The position numbers and the translations under genes are program-made. Positions 6,793 to 14,399 of a DNA stretch of 19,597 bases are shown piece after piece (position 1 is the stretch's first letter; every line of letters begins with the position of its first letter). The notes beneath the pieces are model-generated. The model was not told where the DNA came from, did no database searches, and worked only from the letters and a program-made list of their open reading frames with translations. Origin of the DNA: Planctomycetota bacterium (GTDB lineage: Bacteria > Planctomycetota > Phycisphaerae > Sedimentisphaerales > Anaerohalosphaeraceae); NCBI GenBank assembly GCA_012519365.1, contig JAAYQH010000110.1:1-19597 (forward strand). The letters run 5' to 3'.

Positions 6793-8676
6793 ATGTTGCA
6801 TTTTTGGCGTGTGTTTATCGTATGCCTTGCGGGCGTTTTTTTATGCGCCCAAGTCGGCCAGGCGCAGCGGCAGATGGAACGTCTCAGCCGTGGGGTGGTG
6901 GCAATTCCTGCGGAAATCAACCAAGTATATGTCGGCTGGCGACTGTTCGGCACCGATGTGCCGGAGATTGCGTTTAATCTCTATCGCGTTACCGACGGCG
7001 GCGAGCCGCTCCGACTGAATGCTGAACCGCTTGTCAAAACCACCGATTTTGTTGATACAACGGTTGATTTGTCAAAATCCAACACCTATTTTGTGCGGCC
7101 TGTCCTGTCCGGCAAGGAGCAGCCGCCCAGCCGGTCGTTTGTGCTGCCGGCCGGCGCGGAGGTCAAGCCCTATCTGTCCATTCCGCTCAGAACGCCTGAG
7201 GGGTGTCGTGTCGGGGATGCGGCCGTGGGGGATCTGGACGGTGACGGCGATTATGAAATCGTCGTCAAACAGGAAATGCGTCCGCATGACAACTCCCATG
7301 AGGGTTATACCGGCCAGACCAAACTGGAGGCCTATAAACTGGACGGCACGTTTTTATGGCGAATCGATCTGGGCAAAAACATTCGCGAAGGGGCCCATTA
7401 TACGCCGTTTATTGTCTATGATTTGGACGGTGATGGTCGGGCTGAGGTCGCGGTACGTACCGCCGACGGCACGGTAGACGGAACCGGCAAAGTTCTCGGC
7501 GATCCCGATGCCGATTATCGCAATCCTCAGGGCAGAATCCTCGAAGGGCCGGAGTTTTTGACTATTTTCGAGGGACGCACCGGCAAAGCGCTGGAATCGG
7601 TGGATTTCTATCCCGCACGCGGACAGGTCAGCCAATGGGGTGACGAGGTGGGCAACCGCTCGGAACGGTATTTGGCGGCGGTGGCCTATCTGGATGGTCG
7701 CCGTCCCAGTCTGATTATGGCACGCGGATATTACGGGCCCAGGCCAGGCCGACCGGCCCGCAATGAGATTGCCGCCTTTAATTGGCGCGACGGGCGGTTG
7801 ACAAAACTATGGCTCTTTCGGGCCGCGGTGGGTATTTACGACGACGTCAACAAGGAATATGTCGGCCAGGGTAACCACAGTATTTCTGTTGCGGATTTGG
7901 AGGGCAATGGTCGGGATTCGATTATCTATGGGGCTGCGGTCATTAATCACGATGGGAGCGGGCGGTATTCGACTCAACTGGGGCATGGCGACGCCCAGCA
8001 TACGGCAAAAATGATTCCTGACGTGGACAAATTTCAAACGTTTTCGATTCACGAAAACCCAAACCATCCACACGGCATTAATGTTCGCGATACGGCTACG
8101 GGCAAGCTGCTCTGGAGTCGCCCCAGTTCGGATGTGGTACGTGGGATGGCTGCCGATATCGATCCGACCCATTGCGGCTATGAGATCTGGGCGGTCGGCA
8201 GGGGACTAAACGAATTGTATGATGCCGCGACCGGCCGGGTCGTGGCTGCCCGCCGTCCCCGAAGCTGCAATATGGCTGTCTGGTGGGACAGCGACCTGAC
8301 CCGCGAATTGCTCAACGGCACGCAAATTGAAAAGTGGAACCCCCGGACGCAGGATACCGAACTGCTGCTGGACGCCCGGCGCTATGGATGCCGATCGATC
8401 AACGGTTCGAAGGCCAATCCGTCTCTGTCGGCCGATATCCTTGGCGACTGGCGCGAGGAGGTCATCTGGCCCACCCGCGACCAGACGGAATTGCGGATTT
8501 TTACCACCACCCTTCCAGCTCAAAAGCGCATCTATACCCTGATGCACGATCCGACCTATCGACTCGGTGTTGTGTGTCAGAATGTCGGCTACAATCAGCC
8601 CCCGCATACCGGTTTTTATCTCGGCGCAGAAATGACCGATCCCCCTCGACCGCCGATCCATACAGGGGACCATTGA
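6793..8676 (+). CDS. Secreted rhamnogalacturonan lyase, PL11 family
   Basis: A 627-residue protein, about the length of PL11 rhamnogalacturonan lyases such as Bacillus YesW (about 620). These enzymes cleave the rhamnose-galacturonic acid backbone of rhamnogalacturonan I by beta-elimination. Residues 1-24 form a signal peptide (ending near GQA). The mature protein opens QMERLSRGVVAI and VYVGWRLFGTD, typical of the N-terminal beta domain of PL11. An eight-bladed propeller follows, with calcium-binding loops DLDGDGD (147-153) and DLDGDGR (210-216), and later GQGNHSISVADLEGNGRDSIIYGAA. The C-terminus is complete (GYNQPPHTGFYLG). The ATG is preceded by GGAAAGG at a slightly long but usable distance. 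It is probably exported to attack plant or algal pectin-like material. No transporter or rhamnose gene sits beside it. Confidence 0.9.
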   Translation: MLHFWRVFIVCLAGVFLCAQVGQAQRQMERLSRGVVAIPAEINQVYVGWRLFGTDVPEIAFNLYRVTDGGEPLRLNAEPLVKTTDFVDTTVDLSKSNTYFVRPVLSGKEQPPSRSFVLPAGAEVKPYLSIPLRTPEGCRVGDAAVGDLDGDGDYEIVVKQEMRPHDNSHEGYTGQTKLEAYKLDGTFLWRIDLGKNIREGAHYTPFIVYDLDGDGRAEVAVRTADGTVDGTGKVLGDPDADYRNPQGRILEGPEFLTIFEGRTGKALESVDFYPARGQVSQWGDEVGNRSERYLAAVAYLDGRRPSLIMARGYYGPRPGRPARNEIAAFNWRDGRLTKLWLFRAAVGIYDDVNKEYVGQGNHSISVADLEGNGRDSIIYGAAVINHDGSGRYSTQLGHGDAQHTAKMIPDVDKFQTFSIHENPNHPHGINVRDTATGKLLWSRPSSDVVRGMAADIDPTHCGYEIWAVGRGLNELYDAATGRVVAARRPRSCNMAVWWDSDLTRELLNGTQIEKWNPRTQDTELLLDARRYGCRSINGSKANPSLSADILGDWREEVIWPTRDQTELRIFTTTLPAQKRIYTLMHDPTYRLGVVCQNVGYNQPPHTGFYLGAEMTDPPRPPIHTGDH

Positions 8677-8767
8677 ATTTTGAATTGAGATCTTGGTACT
8701 CCTATAAAAATTGAAAATAGTTTGAAATTTTCTAAAGATTTTTCAACAATCCGGCCGATACGTTTCG

Positions 8768-8773
8768 TATAAT
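8768..8773 (+). promoter_or_regulatory. Consensus -10 box of the putative ncRNA
   Basis: A perfect TATAAT at 8768-8773 sits just before a region with no credible ORF but strong RNA structure. No good -35 hexamer is found at 16-18 bp; TTCAAC (8742-8747) is 20 bp away. The upstream 8700-8745 is very A/T-rich with several short A and T tracts, which could act like an UP element. The expected transcript start is around 8780. Confidence 0.5.
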
Positions 8774-8779
8774 AAAAGA

Positions 8780-8983
8780 AGAGCGAGTAAGATTCGAAAC
8801 AGCGTTTTAAGTGGCTCTTAATAAATGACCCAGAAGGTCATGCGGGCTGAGATCCGGCACGTGGGCAACGTGGTGCGGAACTACAAGGCAACAGGCAATT
8901 GTCCGGTGTGGGAGTCAAGGCAAAAACCGATAAGAGAAGAGCCATTCGAGGTTTTGGGAGAGCCGTACGGCTCTCCCTTTTTT
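8780..8983 (+). ncRNA. Putative stand-alone structured small RNA, family not recognised
   Basis: About 200 nt bounded by a TATAAT box and an intrinsic terminator, between the 3' ends of two converging genes, so it is not the leader of a neighbouring gene. TGGCTCTT (8812-8819) pairs perfectly with AAGAGCCA (8937-8944), closing a domain of about 130 nt. Inside I see hairpin A, ATGACC/GGTCAT (8825-8841). Hairpin B has CACGT/ACGTG with an outer CCG/CGG (8854-8878). A weaker hairpin C uses GGCAA (8887-8891) and TTG-T-CC (8899-8904). The SRP RNA core (GGAAG...AGCAG) and known riboswitch cores are not visible, and 6S RNA symmetry is lacking. The terminator hairpin could compete for the GGCTCT strand. 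Exact ends are estimated. An unknown family or a diverged known RNA are both possible. Confidence 0.5.
8956..8983 (+). terminator. Strong intrinsic terminator
   Basis: GGGAGAGCC (8956-8964) and GGCTCTCCC (8969-8977) form a perfect 9-bp stem with a GTAC tetraloop, directly followed by six T (8978-8983). This is a textbook plus-strand terminator. It most likely ends the ncRNA, and could also end read-through from the PL11 gene. The stem resembles the outer stem of group II intron domain V, but the internal GAAA-capped helix is absent and no reverse transcriptase is present. Confidence 0.8.
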
Positions 8984-9142
8984 ATGCGCTTCGGGTCAGC
9001 ATTTCAAAAAAGAGCAAATGCCTTTTTCTGCGTCAAAACAGTCCTTTTCTTTTTGGCTCGACCGGTCAGAAAGACCGAGCGGATTTCGACAAAGCAGCAT
9101 TTCTGCACAGCGACGAGGTACCCTTCGTGCCACCGTGCCGGC
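8984..9142. other. Convergent intergenic tail
   Basis: Between the ncRNA terminator and the end of the pqiC-like gene. GCATTT (8999-9004) and AAATGC (9016-9021) form a weak plus-strand hairpin followed by CTTTTT, a possible back-up terminator. A second hairpin near 9056-9080 (GGTC/GACC core with CTCG/CGAG flanks) has no T-run in either direction. I see no coding potential. Confidence 0.35.
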
Positions 9143-9781
9143 CTATGGAAACAGCGACTCAAGGGTCGCGTGGAATTGAGCGAACGCATCGCTGACGGCC
9201 TGACTCATTGCCACAACAACCTGTTCGGCGGTGGGACGGGGCGGCACACCAACTGCGGCCTCAAACGATTCATCCACTAAAATTCGGCTGCACTTGCACG
9301 AACGGTCCGTTGTAATCAGCACGAATCGCAGACGCACATAGGCCGAGGGGGAATGGGGATCGCGAAAATCGGCATAGAGTGCCTCCAGATGCGGTTCAAG
9401 AACAAGTTGTTCTGTCTGTTCGTCCAGCACTGAGGTCGCACACAGCACCAGTCCCACCGAGGGCAGCCAATCGTGCAGGGCCTGGCTGATCTGCTGGTCG
9501 GGGGGCACAAGAAACTCGTTGTAATAATCGCGTTCAAAGGTTGTCTCGCTGCGGCGATAAATCAAGCGGGTCCCGGAAAATGGCGACCGCACGGATACCG
9601 GCCGGACGCGACAACACACCGTCGGCTGAACCGCAAGCGGCGATGTATCGGGGGCAATGTCCAACAAATAAACAGCCTTGTTCGGCGGCGGCTGACGCAG
9701 CGGACCGCAGCCGGCGACAATGACTATAAGAGAGAGTAAACCCCACCACCGAACCCGAGGGACAAAGGCGATTTGTTTCAT
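9143..9781 (-). CDS. PqiC / ABC-transport auxiliary lipoprotein
   Basis: A 212-residue lipoprotein with signal peptide and lipobox ending at Cys25 (IVAGC). After a short proline-rich linker the domain begins NKAVYLLDI, then CCRVRPVSVRSPFSGTRLIYRRSETTFERDYYNEFLVPPDQQISQALHDWL. This is the pattern of the ABC_trans_aux / PqiC family: an early YxL strand, a central Y-R motif and YYNEFLVPPxxxI. In Gram-negative bacteria these lipoproteins sit in the outer membrane and work with MCE proteins in lipid transfer. Its ATG overlaps the stop of the mlaD-like gene by 4 bp (ATGA), so translation is likely coupled. It is the last gene of the minus-strand operon. Confidence 0.8.
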   Translation of the reverse strand: MKQIAFVPRVRWWGLLSLIVIVAGCGPLRQPPPNKAVYLLDIAPDTSPLAVQPTVCCRVRPVSVRSPFSGTRLIYRRSETTFERDYYNEFLVPPDQQISQALHDWLPSVGLVLCATSVLDEQTEQLVLEPHLEALYADFRDPHSPSAYVRLRFVLITTDRSCKCSRILVDESFEAAVGVPPRPTAEQVVVAMSQAVSDAFAQFHATLESLFP

Positions 9782-10728
9782 TGGACTAACTCCGATTTTT
9801 CCGGCGGCGCGGCAAACAGCAGTTGAGCCGGAGAATCCTTAATGCTTTCCGAGACCTGCCGCAGATTGCGGATCAGAATTTTCAAATTGGCCATCACATC
9901 GTCAATATCTATTTCGTGGCGTGCGAGCAATTCATCCAGACGGGACAGCGTACTGCGAAAAGCGTCCACCGCCTGAGGGATATTTCCGGGCATCGGCGAG
10001 TCGGTTCGTTCCAGCAGCGATTGAATGTATTGGTTGGTTTCTTTAATATCTTCAATCGCATCCACGATCGCCTGACGAATTTGCCCCACCTCGGCGTCTT
10101 GCAGTGTCGTTTCAATGGCGGCAAAAGTATTGCCAAGTTGAGCGACCAGGCCTTCAAAATCAATCTTTTCAAGGCGCTGAAAAACGCTTTCGATTGCGTG
10201 GGTGAAACTGGTAAACAAACTCGGCGCCGAGGAGATATAAATATACTTGGGTTTCCACGGAACTTGCAGCTCCGGATTGCGCTGGGGGTCGACATAATCG
10301 GCCTCGATATAGGAGATGCCTGTAATGCCTTGGTAGCTCAGTTTGAACCGCAAGCCAAGGGAGACTTGGTTGCGCAGCATAGCAATGACCATATCCGGTT
10401 CGCTGTCCACTCCCGGAAACTTTCGCGGATCAATGACCATGACCACCATGACGTATCGTCCGAATTTGCGAAACTCCGGACTGTCCGGCTCCATCGGATA
10501 TTCGATCGGCACAAAGGTAATCCGCTCAACCTGGCCGATGTTGACGCCGCGATGCAGCACTGCCGAGCCGACATTGAGCCCCTGTACCGATTCGTCGATA
10601 TAGGTTTCGACGAGCACCACCTTTTTGCCCAGCACATCGGTTCCGATGAACATTAACCCGGCCACCAGCCCGGCCGTACACAACAGCACGAACAGCCCCA
10701 CCTTAAAATAAGTTTCTTTTTGTTTCAC
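9778..10728 (-). CDS. mlaD: MlaD-like MCE domain protein
   Basis: A 316-residue protein with one N-terminal membrane helix (about residues 9-29) and an MCE domain (about 37-135). The domain contains VQGLNVGSAVLHRGVNIGQVERI, the classic MCE signature of a GLxxGxxVxxxGVxIGxV type. The C-terminal half (about 190-310) is helical and partly coiled-coil (FEGLVAQLGNTFAAIETTL and on), as in longer MCE proteins that form tunnels or needles. MCE proteins form hexameric rings in the periplasm that carry lipids between membranes. The start codon is GTG, with AGGG a few bases upstream and the mlaF stop 11 bp before it. Which lipid is moved, and in which direction, cannot be told from sequence. Confidence 0.9.
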   Translation of the reverse strand: MKQKETYFKVGLFVLLCTAGLVAGLMFIGTDVLGKKVVLVETYIDESVQGLNVGSAVLHRGVNIGQVERITFVPIEYPMEPDSPEFRKFGRYVMVVMVIDPRKFPGVDSEPDMVIAMLRNQVSLGLRFKLSYQGITGISYIEADYVDPQRNPELQVPWKPKYIYISSAPSLFTSFTHAIESVFQRLEKIDFEGLVAQLGNTFAAIETTLQDAEVGQIRQAIVDAIEDIKETNQYIQSLLERTDSPMPGNIPQAVDAFRSTLSRLDELLARHEIDIDDVMANLKILIRNLRQVSESIKDSPAQLLFAAPPEKSELVQ

Positions 10729-10739
10729 CTGTGATGCCC

Positions 10740-11498
10740 TTATGATGTCGTTGCCAGACTTCGATTAAAGAACCGCCAGGCCTTCTCATTGGAACGGTCG
10801 TTTTTCAATTCATCGGGGTACCCTTCGGCGATAATGCCTTTGGCTTCTTTATCCAGCATAATCACTCGCCCGTTCAAAGTAAAGACGCTTGCCAGTTCGT
10901 GGGTTACAATCACAAACGTTACGCCGAGGATTTCGGATAAATTCAAAATCAATTCATCCAGTTGAGCGGCGGTAATCGGATCCAGCCCCGCCGAGGGCTC
11001 ATCAAGGCACAGAATTTTCGGATCCAGGGCCATCGCCCGTGCAATCGCTGCGCGTTTTTGCATTCCGCCGGAAAGTTGTGCCGGCACCAAATCCTCACAG
11101 CCGCCCAGTCCCACCAGACGCAGTTTGCTGGACGCAATCCAGCGAATGGCTGCCTTGGGCAGGCTGGTAAACTCTTCCAGCGGCAGGGCGATGTTTTCCA
11201 GCACCGTCATAGAACCAAACAACGCGCCGCCCTGAAAGGCAACCCCAATGTCCGATAAAATAGCCTGTTTTTGGGATTCATCGGCACAGGTCAATTCCTG
11301 GCCGTTGATAACGATTCGTCCCTCCATAGGCTCCTGCAAGCCGACCAGATGGCCAAGCAGGGTGCTTTTGCCGCATCCGGAGCCGCCGAGAATAATGAAA
11401 ATCTCCCCCGGCTGTACTGAAAACGAGATGTCCTTGAGAATCGGCGTCCCGTCGAACCCCGCGGTCAGATGTTCCACTTTTATAATCGGTTCTGTCAT
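10740..11498 (-). CDS. mlaF: MlaF-like ABC transporter ATPase
   Basis: A 252-residue ATPase with all ABC motifs: Walker A GGSGCGKST (38-46), Q-loop Gln89, signature LSGGMQKR (142-149), Walker B ILCLDEPS (162-169) with catalytic Glu167, and H-loop His200. The signature with MQKR and the FQGGALFGSMTV stretch are typical of MlaF/MkL ATPases that power MCE lipid transporters. It should bind two copies of a MlaE-type permease, but none is encoded in this window. A GTG at 11543 is in frame and would add 15 residues; I prefer the ATG at 11498 because the added residues are atypical of the family. Neither start has a strong ribosome site. mlaD follows after 11 bp. Confidence 0.9.
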   Translation of the reverse strand: MTEPIIKVEHLTAGFDGTPILKDISFSVQPGEIFIILGGSGCGKSTLLGHLVGLQEPMEGRIVINGQELTCADESQKQAILSDIGVAFQGGALFGSMTVLENIALPLEEFTSLPKAAIRWIASSKLRLVGLGGCEDLVPAQLSGGMQKRAAIARAMALDPKILCLDEPSAGLDPITAAQLDELILNLSEILGVTFVIVTHELASVFTLNGRVIMLDKEAKGIIAEGYPDELKNDRSNEKAWRFFNRSLATTS

Positions 11499-11594
11499 AG
11501 GCGAAAGCGTATTGTGTTTATAGGGCAACTCGCAGTGGCACACTTCAGGTCAGTCCGGTTCTGACAAACGGCCGTTCGGTCGCGATTTGTGCCT

Positions 11595-11623
11595 ATTGTA
11601 CCGGATTTAATGGCGGGGGTGAA
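11595..11623 (-). promoter_or_regulatory. Candidate promoter for mlaF operon, inside xerD end
   Basis: On the minus strand TTCACC (11618-11623) and TACAAT (11595-11600) are 17 bp apart, matching the consensus at 4 of 6 and 5 of 6 positions. The -35 box lies within the last codons of xerD. Transcription would start near 11588, leaving a leader of about 90 nt before the mlaF ATG, which would give the lipid-transport genes their own control. Confidence 0.4.
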
Positions 11624-12545
11624 ACTTTTTATGAATAGCCTTGAGCCGTTCCTGATCGACGTGGGTATAGATTTGAGTGGTGCGAATGTCGGCATGCCCC
11701 AGCATTTCCTGAAGGGACCGCAAATCGGCGCCTCCGCTGAGCAAATGCGTTGCGAAACAATGCCGCAGGGTGTGTACGCTCAGTGCCTTGGGCATTCCTG
11801 CTCGAAGGGCGTATTTTTTGACCACACGCCATAAATTGGTGCGATCCAGCCCCTGTCCGGTTCGAGACAAAAACAACCTGTCGGGACTGTGGGGTTTGAG
11901 CAGTGCGGGGCGTTCCTGCAATAGGTAGTCTTTGAGATAGGCAGCAGCGATTTTGCTCAAAGGGACGATTCGTTCTTTGTTTCCTTTTCCAAAACAGCGG
12001 ACATAGCCTATCTCGAGGTTGACATCCTTGAGGCGCATCGCCGTGACCTCCCCGGCCCGTGCGCCGGTGGCATAAAGCAGATAGAGCATCGCCTTATCGC
12101 GTAAATAATAAGGGTCCTGCGGCAGGGGGGCCTCCAACAGCCGCATGACCTGCTCTTTTCCGCAGACGGCGGGCAATTTTTTCCACAGTTTCGGCCCTTC
12201 GAGCGAGTCGGTAAAATCGTCCTGGGCCGCACCGGTCATCAACCCGAACCGCAGAAGCATTTTGATAGCCACCAAGGCCCGGCTCAGGCTGTTTTCCTGC
12301 AGGCCGCTTTGGGCCAGGTGCTGAAGATAACTGTACACCGTGACCGCAGAAATACCGTCGATTTGTTTAATGCCTTTTTGGGTACAATAATCACAGAATC
12401 CCATCAAGTCGCGCCCATACCCCAGCAGGGTGTTGTCCGACAGGCCTGCCTCCACGGCCATGTAGTCCATAAACTGAACCACCATCCTGCCCAGCGGGTA
12501 CCCAGCCAATTTTTCTTTGAGCGATTGAACCTGCTTATTCAGCAT
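11607..12545 (-). CDS. xerD: XerC/XerD-type tyrosine recombinase
   Basis: A 312-residue recombinase with an N-terminal SAM-like core-binding domain (about 20-105) and a catalytic domain (about 125-305). The catalytic set is complete: Arg163 (GARAGEV), Lys187 (FGKGNKER), His258 and Arg261 (HTLRH), His284 (LGHADIRTTQIYTH) and nucleophile Tyr293. Length and motifs match XerC/XerD, which resolve chromosome dimers at dif; an integrase of a mobile element is less likely, as no attachment sites, cargo or tRNA are near. I chose the ATG at 12545; an upstream in-frame ATG at 12602 would add 19 residues not usual in the family. Ribosome sites are weak for both. XerC and XerD cannot be told apart reliably here. 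Confidence 0.88.
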   Translation of the reverse strand: MLNKQVQSLKEKLAGYPLGRMVVQFMDYMAVEAGLSDNTLLGYGRDLMGFCDYCTQKGIKQIDGISAVTVYSYLQHLAQSGLQENSLSRALVAIKMLLRFGLMTGAAQDDFTDSLEGPKLWKKLPAVCGKEQVMRLLEAPLPQDPYYLRDKAMLYLLYATGARAGEVTAMRLKDVNLEIGYVRCFGKGNKERIVPLSKIAAAYLKDYLLQERPALLKPHSPDRLFLSRTGQGLDRTNLWRVVKKYALRAGMPKALSVHTLRHCFATHLLSGGADLRSLQEMLGHADIRTTQIYTHVDQERLKAIHKKFHPRH

Positions 12546-12682
12546 ACAATATCCATTATCAGTATTTCTGTCTCGTCGGTATTCCTGTGCTGTTATCCGC
12601 ATGCTTATACCGTTATTATCGGCGGTTTAATGCGTTTAGGTTGAAGGGATTCGGAATTAGGGTCAAAATCACAGACTGACGC

Positions 12683-12711
12683 TTGAGGAGCGGGTCGGAA
12701 GTGGATACAAT
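12683..12711 (+). promoter_or_regulatory. Candidate sigma-70 type promoter for lipoprotein gene
   Basis: TTGAGG (12683-12688) and TACAAT (12706-12711) are separated by exactly 17 bp, matching 4 of 6 and 5 of 6 consensus bases. Transcription would start near 12718, about 25 nt before the ATG at 12744, which itself follows a GGAAG ribosome site. Confidence 0.5.
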
Positions 12712-12743
12712 ACCACGAATACCTGATTTAAGGAAGCGCGGAA

Positions 12744-13343
12744 ATGACCTATCGAACAGGATTATGGGGATTGTTGTTGACGGCAGCGGCGGTGGTGTGT
12801 GTTGTCGGATGCGCCGATGCGCGTCGCACGGCGGTGCCGGTTGACCGTTTGGCCGTACAGGACAAAGCCGCCGCAATGGCCGCGGCCCAGGAAACGCTTC
12901 GGCAGATGCATTTTGTCATTGAAAAATATGACCTCGAAGCGGGCTATATTCGCACCTTCCCCCTGCGGGCGGGACAGTTTTTTGAGCCGTGGCGGCAGGA
13001 CAACGCTTCGATGGAGGCCCTTGCTCAGGCTAATCTGCACAGCCTTCGCCGGACGGTGGAAATCTTTGTCGAGGTGTCCGAGCCATCGGCACGACCTTCC
13101 CTGCACTGCAGGGTAACGGTCGAAAAACTTTCCCTGCCGCCGCGACCGATTCGAACGATGTCAAGGATGGCCAATCTGTACACCGACAGCAGCCAGCGGG
13201 TCCAGAGCCTGGACCTGGATGAGGCCTCCATCGCTGCGATGGAGTGGATCGATATGGGAACCGGTGCGGCGCTGGAGCAGCGGATATTGGCGCGAATTCA
13301 GCGGCAGGGTTCAGTGAGTTATCACGCGGATAGGGTATTGTAA
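12744..13343 (+). CDS. Lipoprotein of unknown function
   Basis: A 199-residue protein with a signal peptide and lipobox ending at Cys23 (CVVGC). I do not recognise a family. The mature part has a helix (AAAMAAAQETLRQMHFVIEK), then a strand-rich section (AGYIRTFPLRAGQFFEPW and RRTVEIFVEVS) and a C-terminal section rich in helix formers. The pattern of a helix followed by YDLEAGYIRTFP recalls small planctomycete lipoproteins in which an amphipathic helix precedes a beta sheet, but that is only an impression. It has its own likely promoter and a ribosome site (GGAAG near 12732). galE starts 72 bp downstream on the same strand. It is a credible gene because of the lipobox, promoter and codon pattern. 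Confidence 0.75.
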   Translation: MTYRTGLWGLLLTAAAVVCVVGCADARRTAVPVDRLAVQDKAAAMAAAQETLRQMHFVIEKYDLEAGYIRTFPLRAGQFFEPWRQDNASMEALAQANLHSLRRTVEIFVEVSEPSARPSLHCRVTVEKLSLPPRPIRTMSRMANLYTDSSQRVQSLDLDEASIAAMEWIDMGTGAALEQRILARIQRQGSVSYHADRVL

Positions 13344-13415
13344 CGGTTTAGAAACCCACAAAAAACAGGGTGACAGAAAACCCATCAAGAGCAGTTTGAA
13401 TTAAAGGACGACAGA

Positions 13416-14399
13416 ATGCGTGTATTGGTATGCGGCGGGGCCGGGTATATCGGCAGCAATATGACAGCAATGCTGGCGCAGCACGGCCATGAACCGATTG
13501 TATTGGACAACTTGAGTAAAGGTCATCGTTCCGCGGTCCGCGATACGCGGTTTGTCTTGGGTGATTTTGGGGAGTATGACTTCACCGTCGAGGTCTTGCG
13601 CAAGTACGGCATTGAGGCGGTGATGCACTTTGCGGCCTTTATTGAGGTCGCAGAGTCGGTTGCCCAGCCGCTGCGGTATTATGACAACAATGTCTGTCGG
13701 ACGCGTACGCTGCTGGCGGCGATGGAAACCGCCGGCGTTCAAAAATTCGTGTTTAGCAGCACTGCCGCGGTGTATGGCATGCCTGAGACGGTTCCAATCA
13801 CCGAACAGAGCCCCAAGATGCCCATCAATCCCTATGGCGAGACCAAGTGGGCGGTCGAGCGGATGTGTCATTTTCAGAGCCAAACCGGCAAACTGCGGTA
13901 CGCGGCCTTGCGGTATTTCAACGCCTGCGGGGCCGGCTTTAATGCTACGCTTGGCGAAGATCACCATCCCGAGTCGCACCTGATTCCGCTGATTATTCAG
14001 GCGGCGATGGGCAAACGCGACCACGTCGCCATTTACGGGACGGATTATCCTACCCCCGACGGTACTTGCGTGCGTGACTATATCCACGTGGAGGATTTGT
14101 GCAAGGCGCATCTGCTGGCGCTGGAGAAATTAAACGAAAGCGATGAATTGGTCTATAATCTCGGTAACGGCAAGGGCTACACCGTCCGTCAGGTCATCGA
14201 CACGGTACGCCGGGTATCGGGCAGGGATTTTAAGGTCATCGAGGCCGACCGTCGCCCGGGCGATCCGCCGGTGCTGACCGCCGACGCGAGCAAGGCCCAG
14301 AAAGAACTTGGCTGGAAAACCGATTATCCCGGACTGGAGACCATTGTCCAGAGTGCCTGGAAATTCCACAACGACTACCCGAATGGCTATGGGGATTGA
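13416..14399 (+). CDS. galE: UDP-glucose 4-epimerase
   Basis: A 327-residue short-chain dehydrogenase/reductase of normal GalE length. GalE interconverts UDP-glucose and UDP-galactose with bound NAD. The Rossmann motif GGAGYIG is at 7-13. The active-site triad is Thr116 (FSSTAAVYG, in place of the usual Ser), Tyr140 and Lys144 (YGETK). Other family marks are HFAAFIEVAES, the ALRYFNACGA stretch, and VRDYIHVEDL. Ser to Thr at the catalytic hydroxyl is common in GalE homologues. An AAAGGA ribosome site precedes the ATG at suitable distance. It may supply UDP-galactose for exopolysaccharide or glycosylated surface proteins, or work in the Leloir pathway. Specificity for N-acetylated sugars cannot be excluded. 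Confidence 0.92.
   Translation: MRVLVCGGAGYIGSNMTAMLAQHGHEPIVLDNLSKGHRSAVRDTRFVLGDFGEYDFTVEVLRKYGIEAVMHFAAFIEVAESVAQPLRYYDNNVCRTRTLLAAMETAGVQKFVFSSTAAVYGMPETVPITEQSPKMPINPYGETKWAVERMCHFQSQTGKLRYAALRYFNACGAGFNATLGEDHHPESHLIPLIIQAAMGKRDHVAIYGTDYPTPDGTCVRDYIHVEDLCKAHLLALEKLNESDELVYNLGNGKGYTVRQVIDTVRRVSGRDFKVIEADRRPGDPPVLTADASKAQKELGWKTDYPGLETIVQSAWKFHNDYPNGYGD

Noticed and set aside
8812..8944. SRP (4.5S) RNA or TPP riboswitch as identity of the RNA (CTGAGAT is present)
   Set aside because: The SRP core GGAAG with AGCAG is absent, and the second TPP core is absent; there is also no downstream gene on this strand for a riboswitch.
8956..8977. Resemblance to group II intron domain V (GAGCCGTAC / GGCTC)
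   Set aside because: The GAAA-capped inner helix is missing and no intron-encoded reverse transcriptase or boundary motif is present; a plain terminator explains it.
8825..9280. 151-codon open frame on the plus strand over the ncRNA
   Set aside because: It has no ribosome site, runs through the strong terminator and into the antisense of the pqiC-like gene, and its protein resembles no family.
11607..12545. Tyrosine recombinase as mark of an integrated mobile element
   Set aside because: Its length and motifs fit housekeeping XerC/XerD, and no attachment repeats, tRNA, cargo or other phage genes are nearby.
13401..14111. 236-codon open frame antisense to galE
   Set aside because: galE is unambiguous on the plus strand; the antisense frame has no motif or ribosome site.
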